Part shown: positions 59,501-64,000 of the stretch, piece after piece
How the letters are laid out: each line of letters opens with the position of its first letter
How positions within the stretch are numbered: the stretch's first letter is position 1
From: Gambelia wislizenii
Lineage: Eukaryota > Chordata > Lepidosauria > Squamata > Crotaphytidae
Reading direction: 5' to 3'
Assembly (NCBI GenBank): GCA_030847615.1
Contig: JAUMIR010000004.1
Location: 97,788,001-97,852,000 of the forward strand
DNA: 64,000 nt
Program-made: the position numbers and the translations under genes
Notes under the pieces: model-generated
Told to the model about the DNA's origin: nothing
What the model saw: only the letters and a program-made list of their open reading frames with translations
Database searches by the model: none

Positions 59501-61598
59501 TTTCAAAATGAATGGTCTGCTTGAGATTTGTCTTCGCCTAGATAAAGCAAATAAGGTAATTTATAAACTGGACTGGTTTTTCCATCAAAGCAATGCCAGA
59601 ATCAGTAAAATATACATACCTGTAAAATTTCTAAGCCAATGACACTGATGTTAAAATACTTGTAAAGATCAGGATCTGGTGTGTATTCTGGGTTGTCAAC
59701 TTCTGGTTGGGTCCATATGCCATTATAACTAGGGTTTTTAATAATGCGAGGTTTCCAAATGCCCTTAAAAAGAACATTTGAAAGAAGTTTGAATAGTGCT
59801 TTTCAAACCCAGTTTAATTAAGGTACAGTTAGCATAAAACTTGGGTAAAAATCTGTTAAAAAACTGAATATGCCGCTATTATTTGGTTATGATGTAAGGA
59901 ATAATTTACAATTAAATGCAGAACCTTCCTAGCCACAGTACTAAGAGAGACTACAATAAAAACAACAATCCTAAATCACTGAGTTTTACTTAAGATTATT
60001 TCAAGTAGGAAAAAAATATTTCAATGTGTTGTAGATCATGCTGACTTCTTCCCATGACTATCATGTCTGAAATAGGAGGAAATAGAGGAAATAGAATTGT
60101 GCTTACAGGTGGATCTGTAGGAAGATAAAACAAACAAGGTTTGGTGTCTCCCACACATTAACTACTGTTTCAAGTACAGATTCACAAGGTGAAATATCTT
60201 TCAGAATAGTAATTGCATTTATTATGTAAACCATGGGTGGGCAACTGTGGTGGGGACTAATTTTCATGTCTGAAGTGGACTGCATAGCTACATTTTTGAC
60301 CAAAAACCATCCAGAAATGTGGCAACAATTGATTGGAAATCTACTTCACATTTCCACTTTCTGGGTTGGGGTAATTTTTGGTGGTTTTGGTAGGCTAGGG
60401 AGGTTAGTAGGAATAGATACCATCTACAGTGTAGATGTAGATGGCATTTTGGACCATTTATGGCTAAATGTTTGCCCATTTCTTTTAACAATTTAGGGCT
60501 CTGTGAGCTTTGCAGGCTCAAGGAAAACTTTGAGGGCCACGGAGAAGTAGTTGTGGTCTCTTGCGGCCCATAAACTGGTCTTTCCAACTCTGTTGTAAAC
60601 ATATACCACTCTTACTCTGTAGTCAGGGTTTGGAATCAGTGGTGGTGCCCATTCCCCATCCATTTCTTCATCCCAGTCATCTGGTTTCTGCACATCTGGA
60701 TCAGGAATTCTTTCTGGCTGATCCCAGTCCTGAAACAATATTTATCAAGATGACCAATTAAGACTATTAAGTCTAATATGTACTTTGGCAGAAGAGTCTA
60801 TCATAATTGTTCTCTTGGTGGTACCTTTCAAGAGAGGTACAATATATTTCAGTAGATACTTGTTTACTCCCAGCCTTTCTGTTCTTCAGAAGATGTTAAG
60901 TTCCACAATTGTGAAGTAGCTATTAGCAGAAATCTTTCCTGTATGACCTTGTTGTTTGAAATTAGAATGTGATTATTTTATTTTTTTTAGTTATTAAAAT
61001 TATACCCCGCCTTTCTCCCAGGGTGGGATCCAAGGCAGCTCCCATCTCAGAGTCCTTAAGAGTACAGATCTGAATGATCCCCAAAAATATCAAAGGGACA
61101 AGGTCCATCCTCCCCCCCCCCTTTTAGTGGTTTTGCTCCAGTGTTTTCAGAGAAGAGCAACCTTTCACATTATTACTGGAGATAAAAGGAAAGGTTTTGG
61201 AATTGCTCCAATACACAGTGAAAACTACAGGTAGCAGCATGTACTATATATACAAGCTGTCAACAGAATTCTCATTTGGGTAAGGATATAAAGAGTTATC
61301 TTGGCCTGAATTAAAGTAAAAGTCCATATGGCCCAATTCAATTTTATTTTATCTGACAGTGGTCACAGGTGAAGGCCTTTACCAGCTCTGCATTTTTCGT
61401 TTTTTAAAAATATAAATGCAATACATTGAATCATGAACTTTATGCCAATGAGGATGCTACAACCCTTCCCTACCACAAATTCTCCAGCTTACTTTTAATA
61501 TACAAAACATGCTCTAGAGTTAGGCAGATGCAAGCACTCAAGTGGACCTGTAAATATGTACTTTTCAGAACTACTGATAACACTATTATTATGGGAAA

Positions 61599-61629
<31 letters not shown>

Positions 61630-64000
61630 TCATTGTAAAAAAGCAATTAAGTACCATTTTCAAGAAGAAGCTCAATGCTAAAAGAATCTTATAAACTGAA
61701 ACTGATTTAACAAAAAGCAATAACATTATTGAAAAGAGGTCTTCATAAAAAGCATAAAATGTTTGGGATTCTGAAATCTTCTATGATGTCCATTGGATTG
61801 AGAGGGATAACCTGTATCCAATGATAGTTATAGAATTCCCAAGGTCTAATGATGGGATTCAAAGGATTGTGCTGGAGGCAAGAGTGGTATTGTCCTGTGA
61901 ACTATGTGGCATCAAGATATCAAGCCTGTAGATCCAAAAGTTTTATCTCTTCTCAATCACAGTTGAATCACTCGGTTTCTTTGTTGGAAACATAGCCATC
62001 TTGGAACAATAGTGTCTTTCAGAATTAAAATGTTTAGTAACAGATTGTTCAAACATTTTGGTCATAATTGCTAACTAGTGGTTCTTGGGTCTTGTACACA
62101 TATCGATAGTGTTTTCCCTCACATATTGTAGGTGGTATCTGGGACACTGGCATTCAATCACATATATGGCACTGGTAGAACTGGAAGTCAAATTTTGTTT
62201 AATGTGATAAATATACCTGCTTCTAAAAGTTGTTTTACACAGATATGCACAAGTGATGCAATTTTAGGTTCACAGTGATGTGATCCAGGATTTTTTAGGT
62301 CATATTTTTATTGCAGCTTTCACCAACAACTTTTTTAGAGTAGGTGGTTGATGGAAAGCAACAATAGGATGCTTATTAATAGCTTTAGCAAGCTACTGCC
62401 AAGCGGTAATTAAGAGATGATGGGTAGAATCAACCATAAAAGGCACACAATTATCCTCCTTTTTTACTGCCTCTTTTTGGTAACAGATTCTTTAGCTGAA
62501 TATAGCTGAAGGCCATGCTCGATTATAAAATATGCAAAGCCTCTTCAAAATAGGTTGTGTTTTAGTCCTGGATTCTTTGATAATAAATAGTATTATTGTT
62601 GCATATAGATTCAATCATGAGTGTCAAACTACATATGATGTCGTTTTATATGTTTGTGGTGACAGGAATTCCAGTTCATATATAAAGAAGCATCAGTTGA
62701 TTTACAAAACAGACCTGTAAAAATCTTGTTATGCCTAATGGACATCCAGGAAAGAATCTGTAGACGTTTTATACCCACCCCCTCTCTATACATGTATATA
62801 GCGGAGCATACCATATCATCAAGTAGTATAATGGGAATAACAATAATAAATATTAATTATTATAATTGAGATAAATGTCTTTGAATCAATTTAAGTAGAC
62901 CTTGACTCCATCTGTTACTCCAGTGAAGACAAGAGTGACTAGGAGGAATCAGGAAAGTGGAAACACAAAGACGTTTAAGATGTCTTCTATGATTCAGTTT
63001 AAAAGAGGGATACAACTAGAACATGCAAATGTCTCTAAGATCCAGTACTGATTTTAGAGTTTAACCACTATATCTATATGGCAAAAATAGTCCTGATAGA
63101 ATTTGAAGAGAATACGATTTGTCTTAATGAGCTCCCGCATCAATCTGCTGTATTCGGAAGGAGTGGGGCCAAAAATGCTAAATACTCTGTGGGGAAAACC
63201 TTTGCGACTTTTCATGTATTTTTTTCAAAACCTGAAGGAAAAGTGCATTCCTGTTCTTTGGGACAACCGATTCACTTTGCTGCACATTCCCAATAAAAGC
63301 ATAAGTGGAAAGCTGATTGGTCGGACATGCGCAGGGGGGCAGAGCTTGCGGGCAAGGCAAGTGCCCCAAACTGCCATGTTGGATTTTCGCCGTAGCAATC
63401 ATGCACAGAGGCGACAAAACAGCCTTTTTTCTATTTATTTAAGTGGAATGTCACACTTGGATATGCTTTTTTAATTAAAAAAAATTACTGTTCAGCAGCA
63501 GCCACTGGTGAGAATAAAACACAAGTAATTCACTCACACCCACTATCTTGACTCGCAGGCATGCCCTTCTTGAACAATGAACACGGATAGCTTCGCATGC
63601 CTGCAATCTTGCCGAAAAATCATTGAGACAAATGAACATTGTTGCGAATTGGCATTAGTGTGCATCAATCCACATTTTATAGCCTCATATAGACAACCCC
63701 TAGTAAATGATCGTAAGTAGACCTATTTTCTCCATCTATAAATTACTGCTCAAAGTACTAAAATAAATATGATAAAAGGGGACCTATGTCTTCTAGCATC
63801 TTGTTACACCTAATTCTAGGCTTAAAATTACATCTAATTCAAGAACTACACGTGTAGGTGCAACATGCACTAGCTTCAATGTAGGTAAAAAGAGAACATC
63901 TGTGGACAAACTATGACTGGCAGGGCATCCAATTTTAACATATACAGTGTGAAGCCATGCTATTCAAACTGCAACTTTACATCTGGTTTCTTGTCCAGGG
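46185..64000 (-). CDS. CALR3: Calreticulin-family gene, probably CALR3 (partial, spliced)
   Basis: Five coding pieces on the minus strand: 63981-64000 (3' end of exon 5), 60616-60729, 59620-59763, 58722-58814 and 46185-46316. All internal joints are GT-AG and phase 0, and the three complete internal exons are 114, 144 and 93 bp, as in vertebrate calreticulin genes. Calreticulins are ER-lumen lectin-type chaperones. The part seen covers the end of the proline-rich P-domain, the last strand of the globular domain and the tail; signal peptide and most of the lectin domain lie beyond the right edge. The tail is only 43 residues, rich in Lys/Arg (15 basic, 11 acidic) and ends KDEL, unlike the long acidic calcium-buffering tail of CALR; this favours CALR3, the testis-type paralogue. 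The last intron is 12.4 kb and contains a foldback element and the large tandem array. Alternative: a lineage-specific CALR copy. No stop or frameshift was seen, so the gene looks functional. Confidence 0.75.
46573..49160. mobile_element. Very large foldback element, split by an L2
   Basis: Left end CAGTGGGCTTGCTGTATC (after TA) and right end complementary to GGTGGGCCCTTGGTATC are Tigger-like. The whole element is one palindrome: 46963-47030 (CAGCAAGCAGGGGCTCCCCA, GGAC) pairs with 48715-48775, and 47040-47290 pairs with 47310-47560, so each arm is about 700 bp with the centre near 47300. Arm 1 also has its own internal hairpin (46745-46885). An L2 copy (47561-48700) interrupts arm 2. Confidence 0.72.
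47561..48700 (-). mobile_element. L2 LINE 3' part inside the foldback element
   Basis: On the minus strand: [15 protein letters not shown] (RT active site), [15 protein letters not shown], then after a frameshift [40 protein letters not shown] and [17 protein letters not shown], then a 3' UTR ending in (TTA)n seen on the plus strand as (AAT)n at 47561-47597. The C-terminal frame of 177 codons is intact. Confidence 0.87.
49240..58140. repeat. GC-rich tandem array, 63-bp and 74-bp monomers
   Basis: Two monomer types alternate in blocks. Type A (63 bp) has the hairpin GGGGCCTGGCTAGGCCCC, a GAAGGCCCGG link, a GGGGAGGGAGGGGGAGGG run and GCCGGGAGAGGCCTCCGC. Type B (74 bp) replaces the hairpin by a longer one (GGGGCCTCCGGAG-ACG-CTCCGGAGGCCCC), 11 bp more. 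Spacing measured between monomers: 63 (A, for example 49632 to 49695) and 74 (B, 50701 to 50775). About 130 monomers in all. The end monomers are the most diverged. Long open frames on both strands are a by-product and are not called genes. Confidence 0.95.
51269..56100. repeat. 2,416-bp higher-order block, two tandem copies
   Basis: 51269-53684 and 53685-56100 repeat each other at an offset of exactly 2,416 bases. Several long translated stretches are identical at that offset; one base change was found (53349-53350 against 55765-55766, CCAAGG versus CCCAGG). A related but less exact block precedes them (about 50.5-51.3 kb). Confidence 0.88.
58450..58721. other. Intron 8, unique part
   Basis: AT-rich sequence between the exon 8 donor and the outer MITE; nothing recognised. 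Confidence 0.5.
58722..58814 (-). CDS. CALR3: Calreticulin exon 8 (globular domain end)
   Basis: Acceptor CAACAG before 58814, donor GTAAGT after 58722, 31 codons, phase 0. [19 protein letters not shown] is the family signature after the P-domain, followed by GNEMWGATY. The downstream intron is unusually long (12.4 kb). Confidence 0.93.
59096..59313 (+). mobile_element. 5S-rRNA-derived SINE
   Basis: GCACCAGATACCATCTGATC and TTGGAAGCTAAGCAGGGTCA are the internal promoter region of 5S rRNA; ACCAGGTGCTGTAGGCT is the 5S 3' end. A further tail (AAACCCTATGAAATTC, TATAAGTTGACAAGC) ends in (CG)n(CA)n. It lies in intron 7 of the calreticulin gene, opposite to the gene's strand. Confidence 0.72.
59620..59763 (-). 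CDS. CALR3: Calreticulin exon 7 (P-domain end)
   Basis: Acceptor TTTAAG before 59763, donor GTATGT after 59620, 48 codons, phase 0. Contains two type-2 repeats ([13 protein letters not shown] and [13 protein letters not shown]), then [10 protein letters not shown] and the return to the globular domain, VIGLEILQ. The Trp found at the end of GLDLWQ in calreticulin is Leu here. Confidence 0.93.
59764..60231. other. Intron 6, unassigned part
   Basis: AT-rich intron sequence between exon 7 and the hAT element; nothing recognised. Confidence 0.5.
60232..60592. mobile_element. hAT element next to a splice donor
   Basis: Ends CATGGGTGGGCAACTG and the reverse complement of CAGAGTTGGAAAGACC. Flanks ATGTAAAC (60224-60231) and TTGTAAAC (60593-60600) match 7 of 8, as in a hAT target duplication. 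The right flank ends 15 bases from the exon 6 donor. Confidence 0.72.
60616..60729 (-). CDS. CALR3: Calreticulin exon 6 (P-domain)
   Basis: Acceptor TTTCAG before 60729, donor GTAAGA after 60616, 38 codons, phase 0 at both ends. Carries the last type-1 repeats of the P-domain: [12 protein letters not shown] and [13 protein letters not shown], then [11 protein letters not shown]. This proline-rich arm recruits the co-chaperone ERp57 in calreticulin. A hAT element begins only 15-24 bases into the downstream intron. Confidence 0.93.
60975..61060 (-). mobile_element. LINE 3' tail fragment
   Basis: On the minus strand: GGATCCCACCCTGGGAGAAA, GGCGGGGTATAATTTTAAT and an A-rich end, the usual reptile L2/CR1-type 3' end. 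It lies in intron 5. Confidence 0.5.
61061..61739. other. Intron 5, unassigned part
   Basis: No exon or repeat recognised except a (TG)n(AG)n microsatellite. Confidence 0.4.
61599..61629. repeat. (TG)n(AG)n microsatellite
   Basis: About 8 TG units followed by about 8 AG units. Confidence 0.9.
61740..62350 (-). mobile_element. Decayed Penelope-like element, endonuclease end
   Basis: On the minus strand broken frames give [20 protein letters not shown], close to the start of a GIY-YIG endonuclease as found at the C-terminus of Penelope-like elements, then [13 protein letters not shown] and GSTGLIS where family members have an RG...QRE...GLN region. The frames contain many stops. The 3' part (CTATAACTATCATTGGAT, CATCATAGAAGATTTCAG) looks like the known 3' region of reptile copies. 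Confidence 0.5.
62351..63069. other. Intron 5, unassigned part
   Basis: AT-rich. Possibly more of the Penelope-like element on its 5' side, but no motif was recognised. Confidence 0.35.
63070..63702 (+). mobile_element. hAT-like non-autonomous repeat (copy 4)
   Basis: Left end TATCTATATGGCAAAAATAG, right end ATATAGACAACCCCTAG, decayed versions of the TTGTCTATAC ends. Shares internal blocks with copies 1-3 (GTGGGGCCAAAAATGC, GGAAAGCTGATTGGTCGGAC, CATGTTGGATTTTCGCC). It is longer than copy 2 and lies in intron 5. Confidence 0.55.
63981..64000 (-). CDS. CALR3: Calreticulin exon 5, 3' end only
   Basis: The last 20 bases of the window, read on the minus strand, give LDKKPD and then a donor GTAAAG (63980-63975). 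Joined to the next exon this makes KKPD-DWDQPE, matching the KPE-DWDKPE joint of calreticulin at the same codon boundary. Being so short it is supported mainly by the phase and by the fit to exon 6. Confidence 0.6.

Noticed and set aside
58722..60729. Assignment to calnexin or calmegin
   Set aside because: The [10 protein letters not shown] repeats alone would fit, but [11 protein letters not shown], the exon sizes 114/144/93 and the soluble KDEL tail without a membrane segment are calreticulin features.

Overview
This is vertebrate nuclear DNA, most likely from a squamate reptile (lizard). The evidence is the set of repeats: tRNA-derived SINEs of the Sauria and ACA-tailed kinds, a 5S-rRNA-derived SINE, CR1, L2 and L1 LINEs, Penelope-like remnants, a chromodomain Gypsy element, a Copia element, two DIRS-type retrotransposons, and many hAT and Tigger/mariner-type non-autonomous transposons. 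No bacterial-style gene organisation is present. Most open reading frames are transposon remnants or a by-product of a GC-rich tandem array.

Two host genes are supported, both on the minus strand. (1) A calreticulin-family gene, best read as CALR3, occupies the right part. Five exon pieces are visible: the last 20 bases of exon 5 at the right edge (63981-64000), exon 6 (60616-60729), exon 7 (59620-59763), exon 8 (58722-58814) and a terminal exon ending in a KDEL retrieval signal (46185-46316). The 114, 144 and 93 bp internal exons have the sizes and phase-0 joints of vertebrate calreticulin genes. The tail is short and basic rather than long and acidic. (2) A CpG island at about 7.1-7.9 kb holds a 9-codon first exon with a splice donor (7359-7385) resembling the start of EPS15/EPS15L1. 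EPS15L1 lies downstream of CALR3 in the same orientation in human, so the layout fits conserved gene order. Its remaining exons lie off the left edge or were not found.

Layout. 1-7 kb: Penelope 3' ends with hammerhead-like motifs, MITEs, SINEs and a CR1 tail. 7.1-7.9 kb: CpG-island promoter. 8.7-19.5 kb: foldback and hAT MITEs, two copies of one LINE family, one inside a three-level nest and one inside a mariner-type MITE. 20.6-22.1 kb: L2 with a SINE in it. 23.3-27.0 kb: Gypsy chromovirus (minus). 27.0-29.0 kb: Copia (plus) ending in an L1 insertion. 29.0-34.8 kb: degraded DIRS copy. 35.4-41.6 kb: structurally complete DIRS copy with inverted terminal repeats and an internal complementary region. 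42-46 kb: AT-rich intergenic sequence. 46.2-64 kb: the calreticulin gene.

The most striking object is in the 12.4-kb last intron of the calreticulin gene. A tandem array of nearly 9 kb of 63-bp and 74-bp GC-rich monomers, each with a hairpin and a G-quadruplex-type run, lies between the terminal inverted repeats of a Tigger-like element. That element sits, with a TA duplication, inside a second Tigger-like element, next to a very large foldback element. The array contains a 2,416-bp block repeated in tandem with almost no divergence.
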